Origin: Rhabditoides inermis
Lineage: Eukaryota; Nematoda; Chromadorea; Rhabditida; Rhabditidae
Direction of reading: 5' to 3'
NCBI GenBank assembly: GCA_963966185.1
Contig: CAWZYM010000173.1
Location: forward strand, 62,001 to 126,000
DNA: 64,000 bases
The stretch's first letter is position 1. Each line of letters opens with the position of its first letter. A model generated the notes under the pieces. That model was given only the letters and a program-made list of their open reading frames with translations, was not told the DNA's origin and did not search any database. Positions 38,390 to 52,238 of the stretch are shown here, piece by piece. The position numbers were made by a program, and so were the translations under genes.

Positions 38390-41300
38390 TTGTTCGAATG
38401 TTTCCCGGTCACCGGGGAACATTGTTCGAATGTTTCCCGGTCACCGGGGAACATTATTGAATGTTCCCCGGTCACCGAGGAACATTGTTCGAATGTTTCC
38501 CGGTCACCGGGGAACATTGTTCGAAAGTTTCCCGGTCACCGGGGAACATTGTTGAATGTTCCCCGATCACCGGGGAACATTGTTCGAAAGTTTCCCGGTC
38601 ACCGGGGAACATTGTTGAATGTTCCCCGATCACCGGGGAACATTGTTCGAATGTTTCCCGGTCACCGGGGAACATTGTTCGAAAGTTTCCCGGTCACCGG
38701 GGAACATTGTTCGAAAGTTTCCCGGTCACCGGGGAACATTATTGAATGTTCCCCGGTCACCGGGGAACATTGTTCGAAAGTTTCCCGGTCACCGGGGAAC
38801 ATTGTTCGAAAGTTTCCCGGTCACCGAGGAACATTGTTCGAATGTTTCCCGGTCACCGGGGAACATTGTTCGAATGTTTCCCGGTCACCGGGGAACATTG
38901 TTCGAATGTTTCCCGGTCACCGGGGAACATTGTTGAATGTTCCCCGGTCACCGGGGAACATTGTTCGAAAGTTTCCCGGTCACCGGGGAACATTGTTCGA
39001 AAGTTTCCCGGTCACCTGGGAACATTGTTCGAAAGTTTCCCGGTCACCGGGGAACATTGTTGAATGTTTCCCGGTCACCGGGGAACATTGTTGAATGTTT
39101 TCCGGTCACCGAGGAACATTGTTGAATGTTTCCCGCGTTTCCCGGTCACCGAGGAACATTGTTCGAAAGTTTCCCGGTCACCGGGGAACATTGTTCGAAA
39201 GTTTCCCGGTCACCGGGGAACATTGTTCGAATGTTTCCCGGTCACCGGGGAACATTGTTCGAAAGTTTCCCGGTCACCGGGGAACATTGTTGAATGTTCC
39301 CCGATCACCGGGGAACATTGTTCGAAAGTTTCCCGGTCACCGGGGAACATTGTTGAATGTTCCCCGATCACCGGGGAACATTGTTCGAATGTTTCCCGGT
39401 CACCGGGGAACATTGTTCGAAAGTTTCCCGGTCACCGGGGAACATTGTTCGAAAGTTTCCCGGTCACCGGGGAACATTATTGAATGTTCCCCGGTCACCG
39501 GGGAACATTGTTCGAAAGTTTCCCGGTCACCGGGGAACATTGTTCGAAAGTTTCCCGGTCACCGAGGAACATTGTTCGAATGTTTCCCGGTCACCGGGGA
39601 ACATTGTTCGAATGTTTCCCGGTCACCGGGGAACATTGTTCGAATGTTTCCCGGTCACCGGGGAACATTGTTGAATGTTCCCCGGTCACCGGGGAACATT
39701 GTTCGAAAGTTTCCCGGTCACCGGGGAACATTGTTCGAAAGTTTCCCGGTCACCTGGGAACATTGTTCGAAAGTTTCCCGGTCACCGGGGAACATTGTTC
39801 GAAAGTTTCCCGGTCACCGGGGAACATTGTTCGAAAGTTTCCCGGTCACCGGGGAACATTGTTCGAATGTTTCCCGGTCACCGGGGAACATTGTTCGAAA
39901 GTTTCCCGGTCACCGGGGAACATTGTTGAATGTTCCCCGATCACCGGGGAACATTGTTCGAAAGTTTCCCGGTCACCGGGGAACATTGTTGAATGTTCCC
40001 CGATCACCGGGGAACATTGTTCGAATGTTTCCCGGTCACCGGGGAACATTGTTCGAAAGTTTCCCGGTCACCGGGGAACATTGTTCGAAAGTTTCCCGGT
40101 CACCGGGGAACATTATTGAATGTTCCCCGGTCACCGGGGAACATTGTTCGAAAGTTTCCCGGTCACCGGGGAACATTGTTCGAAAGTTTCCCGGTCACCG
40201 AGGAACATTGTTCGAATGTTTCCCGGTCACCGGGGAACATTGTTCGAATGTTTCCCGGTCACCGGGGAACATTGTTCGAATGTTTCCCGGTCACCGGGGA
40301 ACATTGTTGAATGTTCCCCGGTCACCGGGGAACATTGTTCGAAAGTTTCCCGGTCACCGGGGAACATTGTTCGAAAGTTTCCCGGTCACCTGGGAACATT
40401 GTTCGAAAGTTTCCCGGTCACCGGGGAACATTGTTGAATGTTTCCCGGTCACCGGGGAACATTGTTGAATGTTTTCCGGTCACCGAGGAACATTGTTGAA
40501 TGTTTCCCGCGTTTCCCGGTCACCGAGGAACATTGTTCGAAAGTTTCCCGGTCACCGGGGAACATTGTTGAAAGTTTCCCGGTCACCGGGGAACATTGTT
40601 CGAAAGTTTCCCGGTCACCGGGGAACATTATTGAATGTTCCCCGGTCACCGGGGAACATTGTTCGAAAGTTTCCCGGTCACCGGGGAACATTGTTCGAAA
40701 GTTTCCCGGTCACCGGGGAACATTGTTCGAAAGTTTCCCGGTCACCGGGGAACATTATTGAATGTTCCCCGGTCACCGGGGAACATTGTTCGAAAGTTTC
40801 CCGGTCACCGAGGAACATTGTTCGAAAGTTTCCCGGTCACCGGGGAACATTGTTCGAAAGTTTCCCGGTCACCGGGGAACATTGTTCGAAAGTTTCCCGG
40901 TCACCGGGGAACATTATTGAATGTTCCCCGGTCACCGGGGAACATTGTTCGAAAGTTTCCCGGTCACCGGGGAACATTGTTCGAAAGTTTCCCGGTCACC
41001 GGGGAACATTGTTCGAAAGTTTCCCGGTCACCGGGGAACATTGTTCGAAAGTTTCCCGGTCACCGGGGAACATTGTTCGAAAGTTTCCCGGTCACCGGGG
41101 AACATTGTTCGAAAGTTTCCCGGTCACCGGGGAACATTGTTCGAAAGTTTCCCGGTCACCGGGGAACATTGTTCGAAAGTTTCCCGGTCACCGGGGAACA
41201 TTGTTCGAAAGTTTCCCGGTCACCGGGGAACATTATTGAATGTTCCCCGATCACCGGGGAACATTGTTCGAAAGTTTCCCGGTCACCGGGGAACATTGTT

Positions 41301-43086
41301 GAATGTTCCCCGATCACCGGGGAACATTGTTCGAATGTTTCCCGGTCACCGGGGAACATTGTTGAAAGTTTCCCGGTCACCGGGGAACATTGTTCGAATG
41401 TTTCCCGGTCACCGGGGAACATTGTTCGAATGTTTCCCGGTCACCGGGGAACATTATTGAATGTTCCCCGGTCACCGAGGAACATTGTTCGAATGTTTCC
41501 CGGTCACCGGGGAACATTGTTCGAAAGTTTCCCGGTCACCGGGGAACATTGTTGAATGTTCCCCGATCACCGGGGAACATTGTTCGAAAGTTTCCCGGTC
41601 ACCGGGGAACATTGTTGAATGTTCCCCGATCACCGGGGAACATTGTTCGAATGTTTCCCGGTCACCGGGGAACATTGTTCGAAAGTTTCCCGGTCACCGG
41701 GGAACATTGTTCGAAAGTTTCCCGGTCACCGGGGAACATTATTGAATGTTCCCCGGTCACCGGGGAACATTGTTCGAAAGTTTCCCGGTCACCGAGGAAC
41801 ATTGTTCGAAAGTTTCCCGGTCACCGAGGAACATTGTTCGAATGTTTCCCGGTCACCGGGGAACATTGTTCGAATGTTTCCCGGTCACCGGGGAACATTG
41901 TTCGAATGTTTCCCGGTCACCGGGGAACATTGTTGAATGTCCCCCGGTCACCGGGGAACATTGTTCGAAAGTTTCCCGGTCACCGGGGAACATTGTTCGA
42001 AAGTTTCCCGGTCACCGGGGAACATTGTTCGAAAGTTTCCCGGTCACCGGGGAACATTGTTGAATGTTTCCCGGTCACCGGGGAACATTGTTGAATGTTT
42101 TCCGGTCACCGAGGAACATTGTTGAATGTTTCCCGCGTTTCCCGGTCACCGAGGAACATTGTTCGAAAGTTTCCCGGTCACCGGGGAACATTGTTGAAAG
42201 TTTCCCGGTCACCGGGGAACATTGTTCGAAAGTTTCCCGGTCACCGGGGAACATTATTGAATGTTCCCCGGTCACCGGGGAACATTGTTCGAAAGTTTCC
42301 CGGTCACCGGGGAACATTGTTCGAAAGTTTCCCGGTCACCGGGGAACATTGTTCGAAAGTTTCCCGGTCACCGGGGAACATTATTGAATGTTCCCCGGTC
42401 ACCGGGGAACATTGTTCGAAAGTTTCCCGGTCACCGAGGAACATTGTTCGAAAGTTTCCCGGTCACCGGGGAACATTGTTCGAAAGTTTCCCGGTCACCG
42501 GGGAACATTGTTCGAAAGTTTCCCGGTCACCGGGGAACATTATTGAATGTTCCCCGGTCACCGGGGAACATTGTTCGAAAGTTTCCCGGTCACCGGGGAA
42601 CATTGTTCGAAAGTTTCCCGGTCACCGGGGAACATTGTTCGAAAGTTTCCCGGTCACCGGGGAACATTGTTCGAAAGTTTCCCGGTCACCGGGGAACATT
42701 GTTCGAAAGTTTCCCGGTCACCGGGGAACATTGTTCGAAAGTTTCCCGGTCACCGGGGAACATTGTTCGAAAGTTTCCCGGTCACCGGGGAACATTGTTC
42801 GAAAGTTTCCCGGTCACCGGGGAACATTGTTCGAAAGTTTCCCGGTCACCGGGGAACATTATTGAATGTTCCCCGATCACCGGGGAACATTGTTCGAAAG
42901 TTTCCCGGTCACCGGGGAACATTGTTGAATGTTCCCCGATCACCGGGGAACATTGTTCGAATGTTTCCCGGTCACCGGGGAACATTGTTGAAAGTTTCCC
43001 GGTCACCGGGGAACATTGTTCGAATGTTTCCCGGTCACCGGGGAACATTGTTCGAATGTTTCCCGGTCACCGGGGAACATTATTGA
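38390..43086 (+). repeat. Higher-order duplications, 3000, 1626 and 636 bp
   Basis: CCCGCG junctions at 39132, 40506 and 42132 are 3000 and 1626 bases from each other. Within the block a 636-bp repeat carries a rare CACCTGGG unit (39751 and 40387; another at 39013). Confidence 0.8.
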
Positions 43087-44377
43087 ATGTTCCCCGGTCA
43101 CCGAGGAACATTGTTGAATGTTTTCCGGTCACCGAGGAACATTGTTGAATGTTTCCCGCGTTTCCCGGTCACCGAGGAACATTGTTCGAAAGTTTCCCGG
43201 TCACCGGGGAACATTGTTGAAAGTTTCCCGGTCACCGGGGAACATTGTTCGAAAGTTTCCCGGTCACCGGGGAACATTATTGAATGTTCCCCGGTCACCG
43301 GGGAACATTGTTCGAAAGTTTCCCGTTCACCGGGGAACATTGTTCGAAAGTTTCCCGGTCACCGGGGAACATTGTTCGAAAGTTTCCCGGTCACCGGGGA
43401 ACATTATTGAATGTTCCCCGGTCACCGGGGAACATTGTTCGAAAGTTTCCCGTTCACCGGGGAACATTGTTCGAAAGTTTCCCGGTCACCGGGGAACATT
43501 GTTCGAAAGTTTCCCGGTCACCGGGGAACATTGTTGAATGTTCCCCGGTCACTGGGGAACATTGTTCGAAAGTTTCCCGGTCACCGGGGAACATTGTTCG
43601 AAAGTTTCCCGGTCACCGGGGAACATTGTTCGAAAGTTTCCCGGTCACCGGGGAACATTGTTGAATGTTTCCCGGTCACCGGGGAACATTGTTGAATGTT
43701 TCCCGGTCACCGAGGAACATTGTTGAATGTTTTCCGCGTTTCCCGGTCACCGGGGAACATTGTTGAATGTTCCCCGGTCACCGGGGAACATTGTTGATTG
43801 TTCCCCGGTCACCGGGGAACATTGTTCGAAAGTTTCCCGGTCACCGGGGAACATTGTTCGAAACTTTCCCGGTCACCGGGGAACATTGTTCGAAAGTTTC
43901 CCGGTCACCGGGGAACATTGTTCGAAAGTTTCCCGGTCACCGGGGAACATTGTTCGAAAGTTTCCCGGTCACCGGGGAACATTGTTCGAAAGTTTCCCGG
44001 TCACCGGGGAACATTATTGAATGTTCCTCGGTCACCGGGGAACATTGTTCGAAAGTTTCCCGGTCACCGGGGAACATTGTTCGAAAGTTTCCCGGTCACC
44101 GGGGAACATTACTGAATGTTTCCCGGTCACCGGGGAACATTGTTCGAAAGTTTTCCGGTCACCGGGGAACATTGTTGAATGTTCCCCGGTCACCGGGGAA
44201 CATTGTTCGAAAGTTTCCCGGTCACCGGGGAACATTGTTCGAAAGTTTCCCGGACACCGGGGAACATTGTTCGAAAGTTTCCCGGACACCGGGGAACATT
44301 GTTCGAAAGTTTCCCGGTCACCGGGGAACATTATTGAATGTTCCCCGGTCACCGGGGAACATTGTTCGAAAGTTTCC

Positions 44378-44847
44378 AACAGCCCAACCACACCGCGCCC
44401 AACATTGCCGTGAACCGCTGTCTCCTATGCTACAGCACCTCCCACGAGGCCAACAAGTGCAACAACACCAGATTGTGCTACGCATTGATGCAGATTGTTC
44501 GAATGAGCAACGCATGTGCCAAGTGCTTTTCATGCAACCATGCAACTTCTGAATGTTCGTGGTCGAACTGCAGGCCCTGCGGCAACGCTCACAACTCGCG
44601 CAGTTGCTTCCAAGCAGCGCGCCAGAACACAACCATGACCAACAGGGTCAACAACTCCAACAACACCAGACACAACATTTACCTGGCTATGGAGGAGGAA
44701 GATTATCAGCTGGGAGCGAACTGCTTCTTGCCGGGCTTGGCACCCGATCCGACGGGAGACCGTCCTCCCCCTCGTGCCGACGAGTTCAGCCCGTACAACA
44801 ACGGCGATGACCTAAACGGAGAAGACGATGAATTTCGCAACGTGTAG
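44378..44847 (+). pseudogene. BEL/Pao-type gag zinc-knuckle fragment
   Basis: An open frame runs out of the last satellite units into QQPNHTAPNIAVNR and then three zinc knuckles. These are CLLCYSTSHEANKC (Cx2Cx4Hx4C), CAKCFSCNHATSEC (Cx2Cx4Hx4C) and CRPCGNAHNSRSC (Cx2Cx3Hx4C). Three such knuckles with an intervening basic or alanine-rich helix are typical of nematode BEL/Pao gag proteins, which bind element RNA. An acidic tail (LNGEDDEF) ends at TAG 44845. The N-terminal gag part is replaced by satellite. No aspartic protease, reverse transcriptase or integrase follows, so this is a fragment. It could instead be a domesticated knuckle protein, but I see no sign of that. Confidence 0.7.
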
Positions 44848-45028
44848 AAACACGACCGTAAACACTCACAATGAAGAAGCGGAATCATACCCAACTACAG
44901 ATACATACATACAACTTCAAGAAACAGAGAGAGAGATTGTACGTGGTTATTATGGTTCTTATGGTTCGTGGTTCTTATGGTTCGTGGTTCTTATGATTCA
45001 GATTGTACGTGGTTTTTATGGTGGTTGG
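44848..45028. other. Spacer with GGTTCTTATGG mini-repeats
   Basis: Between the gag stop and two stray satellite units. It contains several copies of GGTTCTTATGGTTCGTG and a GAGAGAGA run. No gene is seen. Confidence 0.6.
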
Positions 45029-45106
45029 TGGTAACCGGGGAACATTGTTCGAAAGTTTCCCGGTCACCGGGGAACAATGTTGAATGTTTCCCGGTCATTT
45101 TGCGTG
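45029..45106 (+). repeat. Two stray satellite units
   Basis: GGTAACCGGGGAACATTG, then TTTCCCGGTCACCGGGG and a further half unit, cut off at CCCGGTCATTTTGCG. They show that the array resumes after the gag fragment, so the fragment is embedded in satellite rather than beyond its edge. The units are degenerate, as expected at an array border. Confidence 0.9.
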
Positions 45107-45126
45107 AGAGTAGCGTTGCCCTAAGC

Positions 45127-45696
45127 ACATTCACGGTAGATATCTCGTTCTCATCCTCCCCACCCTTTCCGACGTCAGCAGAGTCGACGCCCGCATCAGA
45201 GATCGCCTGTCCACTTGTCGCACTCCCCGACGGGCCCTTCCAGTAGAAGAGGTGCTCGATGGACATGTTACGGACACAGTACCTAGGCGAGTGGATCTGG
45301 CCATTAACGGACATCACATATCTACGTAGTTGCTTTTCTCTCTCCCTCTCTAGGTAGGTCTGGTCGTCGCGAGCGAAGTGTTCAGCCTTCCGTCCGAGCA
45401 TCGCCTTCACCTCCGTCTTGTGGTCCTCGTCACGCAGCACGATCTTGATGGGTCTGTATCCGGTCTTGGTCGGGTCCCTCTTGCGCGGGAACCGGAAGCT
45501 CTCCTTTATGTTGGCTCCAGGGATGCCGTTCTCCTCCAGGATGTTCTTCAGCTCCTCGGTCAGTGTCTCGCTCGTCTCTTCGTCCTTCTCCGGTCGTCCA
45601 ATCACCACAATCCGCTCGTCCTTCCCGTCTCTCTTCCGCTTCTCCTTCATCTTTCCACTCGACACGTACTGCTCGAACTCGGGGTGACGCGGAACC
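45127..45696 (-). repeat. 570-bp LINE ORF1 block, right copy
   Basis: Second copy of the block at 5215-5784, with 7 substitutions and no indels. The open frame keeps the RRM-like part from VPRHPEFEQY to STVNV. In the sense direction it then runs without a stop into the two stray satellite units. Upstream of the block is a pyrimidine tract ending TTCAGCAG, which could act as a 3' splice acceptor. The rest of the LINE is absent here. Confidence 0.9.
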
Positions 45697-46906
45697 ACTG
45701 CTGAAGGCCACACAAGGGAAAAACTAAGAAAATGAGGCAGAGTAATGCCCAGCCACAGATCGATTCTATGGCGTTGTATGTGTGTCGTTGGGGCGGCATC
45801 CTATCCTAGTCCTGACAATAACAAGAAACTTATGAATTGAAGAAAACAAACGAACAGAAAACTGTGTGCGAAATGAGAGTAGTGCCACTGCAATGAAATT
45901 GTGTGTTCTCGTCTGATAACAATTTTCATTCCCACAATCTCAGTCCATTTCACAATCGCGATTCTTCTCTCAATTTCTCTAACCCCATCTGCTATCAGTG
46001 ATTGAGTGACTCACCCAACACTTCAATGAAAAAAAACCCGTGTCTACATATTTCGCAATCGGGAATAAAAGCATAATTTATCGTTGTTCAATTCACACAC
46101 TTCTTCAGACTAAACTGACTGTGAGGGCACAAGCAAGAACAAAAAAAACAATCATTACTGTTGAACAAGTGGCAATACTGTCACAGAAATGTTTCACAGA
46201 AATGCAGTTTGTATGAAATGTTGAAATGTATTTAAACTGTTAATTGAAGAAAAACTCTCCGAAGAATTTGGGACTACTTTTTTTGCTCATCTACTCTGGA
46301 CCGTCCTACTAAGAAACGAGAATCCCCGTCCTGGTTAGAAACTAGAATGTGTTTCGGAAACTATGTAGGTGACTAGCTAGTCGACTATATATTAAGAAAA
46401 CATAACTTTATCTTCATCAAAATTGTATGATTATCATCAAAAGAGTATTCTTGTTAATACGCTTCAGTTTAGGAAAGTTTAAGAAAATCTGAAGCCGATA
46501 ATAGAGAGGTGACGGGCGTATGCTCATAAGAATCGATTCTCAAAAAACGAGAGTGGCCTATCGGATACCGGACATACACTGATCTGCTGACGCATAGTAC
46601 TGACAAGCCAAGTGATAGGGTAAGAATAGCAGAATTTGTATGTATACTGCACGCGGATACTTGAGTAGGAAAAAATTCGGAAGAGTCGGAAGTCGGGAAA
46701 GTTCTTCGATTAGAATAGTTGTGAACCGATGAGCGCTAGAATATAAACCTCGAAATAGGAAGTGCGAATGGCCGCGAAGTTGCAACTGTGAGCGTGCTCG
46801 CCGCCGGACTATGTATACCAATAAGTACTTCACCGCTGCTAAACTTCTTTCGCGATTTCATTTCACGTTCTTTTTCAACATCATTTGGCCCACCTGCCGT
46901 GTCGCG
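45697..46906. other. Intergenic region and likely promoter of the first CUB-like gene
   Basis: AT-rich, with no coding signal on either strand. A TATA-like ATATAAACC at about 46740 lies some 165 bases upstream of the chosen ATG. Nothing else is recognised. Confidence 0.5.
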
Positions 46907-49612
<2,706 letters not shown>

Positions 49613-49616
49613 ATCA

Positions 49617-49622
49617 TTTATT
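49617..49622 (-). promoter_or_regulatory. Likely poly-A signal of the srg-like gene
   Basis: AATAAA on the minus strand, 38 bases past the receptor stop codon at 49660. Cleavage 10-20 bases further on would fall at the stop codon of paralog A on the other strand. Confidence 0.5.
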
Positions 49623-49643
49623 ATGTTCACGTTTGGTATCATT

Positions 49644-49649
49644 AATAAA
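49644..49649 (+). promoter_or_regulatory. Likely poly-A signal of paralog A
   Basis: AATAAA on the plus strand, 32 bases after the TGA at 49610-49612. The transcript would end inside the last coding exon of the convergent receptor gene. Confidence 0.5.
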
Positions 49650-49659
49650 TATGGTTTCA

Positions 49660-50967
49660 CTAAAACGATTTCCTGGAATGGATGGTCGCAGAGCGGGTGG
49701 CGATTGTGGTTATGGAGTGTTTGCGAGAAAGGCCGAGGCAGGAACGGAGCTGAATATGAGTTAAAGATAAATAGGGGACATAGAAAAACACGGAAAGAAC
49801 GTGAAGGGATGAAACTAAGGAGTGACGAAAAAAGTGAATGTATGTGTACCTTCTCCCTCACATCCGCGTTCATTGCGACCAGTATCCAGGGCTGAGATAT
49901 CAGCATCATATCCGTGATCCAGAACTGTAGAAGCAGCAGCAGCGGGAACATTGATCGATCTCCAGTTACGTAAAGAAAGAAGAAAGTGAATATCTGAAAC
50001 ACTATATTTATTTATTGATTTATCGTCATAATACCTGATTTATCGTGAACAACACGGCTCCTCCTGCCATGAATAAGCCAATTATGAAGAGATTGAGCTC
50101 GGCTTTCTTCGATTTGAACTTGGCTAGGGACAGAGTTGTGATGCTCACAGCTGTAAAACTATGTTTTAAAGGTATTTTGAAACGTTTTCATACATACCTG
50201 TGCAGGTTACGATGATTATCGATGAAGCGGAGGTGATAGAGATTGTAATTTGACTGTTGTCGGGCTGAATTGGACGTTTTTTATTTCGGTAAAGTACAGT
50301 AATTGGTTCAGTTACCGCATCCCTGCTTTCGGTTCGAGGAAGAGAACTCACAAAGTTGGGTATCACTCTCTGCCACTCTATGTAGCACTTGGTTGCGGAT
50401 TCTCGGCGGACCTTCGTTGGAGACACATATAGATGAGGGAAGGAGAACATCGAGAGACCCAAGATCACACGAGTCAACCACACTATTCCACGACTGTTCC
50501 ATTTCTGAAGATCTCATGTGAACGATATGTTGCCAACAAACTCTACCTTGCTGTACCCCAGGGGAAAGACAATTGACGTCATTCTATTCACGACCAGCAT
50601 AGCAGTGCATACTTGTATAGAGCCGAGCGAGCAATATGTGAGGACGTTGAATGGAGTGAGAAAGTAGGAAAACTGGGAGAAATTAGCGAGTAGAAAATCG
50701 CACAAAACTCCGGCAAACGGCATTCGAAAGTAGACGATATTCATTACAAAACCTAGCACTGCCTGAATGAAACACATTGATTGAACACTTGAATGGATTC
50801 GATTACCAAACAGGAAAACCAGGAGTAGATTAAAAAGAACGAGTTGTTTTTCTGATGACGTCTAATGTACACAATAATGAAGGCGTACAACAATATAGTA
50901 GGTACGCCGTAAATGAAATTTAGTACGAGTGAGGTTTTTCGAAGGGTGACCCCGATAAAGACACTTT
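49660..50967 (-). CDS. Serpentine chemoreceptor, srg-like, 5' end unresolved
   Basis: Seven exons on the minus strand: 50807-50967 (start missing), 50547-50762, 50352-50504, 50198-50264, 50035-50150, 49850-49993, 49660-49749. They keep phase and give 315 residues, close to the usual length of nematode Srg receptors. Seven hydrophobic segments are visible. The first is FIYGVPTILLYAFIIVYI. The third ends in CTAMLVVNRMTSIVFPLGYS, the family signature after helix 3. The seventh is WITDMMLISQPWILVAM. The tail exon is short and basic (LSRKHSITTIATR). Such receptors sit in the cilia of chemosensory neurons. No ATG precedes the first exon in frame; a phase-1 acceptor (CTATACAG) at its start suggests a small upstream exon I could not find. 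The gene lies between the two CUB-like paralogs. Confidence 0.8.
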
Positions 50968-52238
50968 CTGTATAGGGACCACAATGAGAATTTCAGATGT
51001 TTGGATCTTATATAGCAATTGATTTATTAAAGTAGTTAGTTTTAAGCTGATTTCAAAAATATATATTGTTCATAGGGTTCATCGTTCACATTGCGCTCTA
51101 ATTCCGCGCGGCGCGCGCGCACCTGAGCGCGCGCTCACACAGGGAAAGTGCGACAGAGGGCGGCGAGATCAAAGAACTGATGACGTCATTCATAGTTAAA
51201 TTATGAATATATTCATTTCTAATAGTACCACTATGCTTCGTTTGATTGTAATCAATCAGTACTTGATGAAATACGTCTCTTATGACATCATTTTTCATTA
51301 CTCATTTTGGGCAATGGCGGCAAGATCAAAGAAATATGACGTCATCATATCACTCTTTATCGATTTTCACTACTTTACGGGGCACGTTTTCCCATAAATG
51401 GAATACCGTTGGAATCAGCGCGGAAGGGCGAATCGTTCTACGCTAATTACAACGAGTAACGCGTCCAGTCAGAAAATGTTACATGATTTCGACACAAACT
51501 TTGTGCGCTTTCTCGTGACCTAATCTCCATCAATGATCCCTCTATCTTCAAATCACAACTCTCTACATTAGATCTCATGCCACCTAGCAAATTGCGCAAC
51601 CTATAGAGAGCTCTCCCCCCACTTCCTTTTCCATGTAATACTATGTGATTATGTTCGTGTTCAATATCATTGAAACCCCGTTTATACCTGCCGTTTGTAT
51701 TGCTCACTTTTTGTTTATAATTGCGTTTTTTTCCATGTTATCGGTAATAAACCTATCTAACTTTACACCTCACGTTGCGGTCCCTACTTTCTGTAGTATT
51801 CATTTCGCAAAGATGAATCAAACGTGGCTATACGAAACCTTTATATCCCTTATATCATCAAAGAACGATGCAATTTGTATTTGTAGCATCTGTATAATTA
51901 CATACGTGGCAGCAGGAAATGTATCTCATATCAGAAATGTACTTATCTCGAATGAAAAGAGCGACTCAGGATATGCGTGCAGAACCGGCAAAAGAAACGA
52001 GGCGTCACCGGGTGCACTGTGCAAGTTTATATAATACATCTCAAAACATTTTCGCCTTTTCCATGAAGGCACAAGAGTTGTTAGAAAAAGACATACGATC
52101 CTGCTAGAACCACTTCTAGCTCGATTTTGTTTTGTTGTTTCGGTAAACTGTAAAGGAATGGAGCGACATAATGTTTTTTTGACGAGAAGTGTTTAGCACA
52201 CCGAATGGAATATAACACTTTATCTCCCAGTTAACACT
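50968..52238. other. Intergenic region, no gene assigned
   Basis: The missing first exon of the receptor may lie at its left end. A GC-rich run at 51102-51135 (GCGCGC) and two TGACGTCA octamers with matching flanks occur at about 51160-51190 and 51316-51345. A 129-codon open frame at 51645-52034 has no family resemblance, and I do not call it. Confidence 0.5.

Larger units (their letters stand above)
6820..44377 (+). repeat. 37.5-kb satellite array of 31/32-bp dyad units
   Basis: Head-to-tail units fill the region without interruption. The core is CCCGGTCACCGGGGAACATT. The spacer before the next core is GTTCGAAAGTT or GTTCGAATGTT (32-bp units), or GTTGAATGTT, GTTGAAAGTT or ATTGAATGTT (31-bp units). 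At about 31.7 bases per unit this is roughly 1,200 copies. The core is an inverted repeat around a central C: arms of 10 bases (GTTCCCCGGT and its complement), growing to 13 in ATTGAATG-type units. Common variants are CCGATCACC, CACCGAGG, CACTGGGG and a CCCGCGTTTCCC junction form. Because 31 and 32 shift the frame differently, long stop-free frames arise in all phases on both strands. None shows protein-like composition, so I treat them as non-coding. Confidence 0.97.

Noticed and set aside
6820..44377. A CRISPR array, because of short regular repeats
   Set aside because: There are no unique spacers: units follow each other directly and the variable part is one of a few fixed forms. The genome is eukaryotic.
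6820..44377. A large repetitive protein gene with the motif VTGEHCSKVSRSPGN
   Set aside because: All frames and both strands are open to similar extents, the unit length is not a multiple of three, and no splice or start context is consistent.
6820..44377. A centromere
   Set aside because: Many nematodes have holocentric chromosomes, and sequence alone cannot show kinetochore function. I keep only the structural description.
51645..52034. A 129-codon plus-strand open frame between the receptor and paralog B
   Set aside because: No family motif, no splice context, and composition expected from AT-rich DNA. It could be real but I cannot support it.
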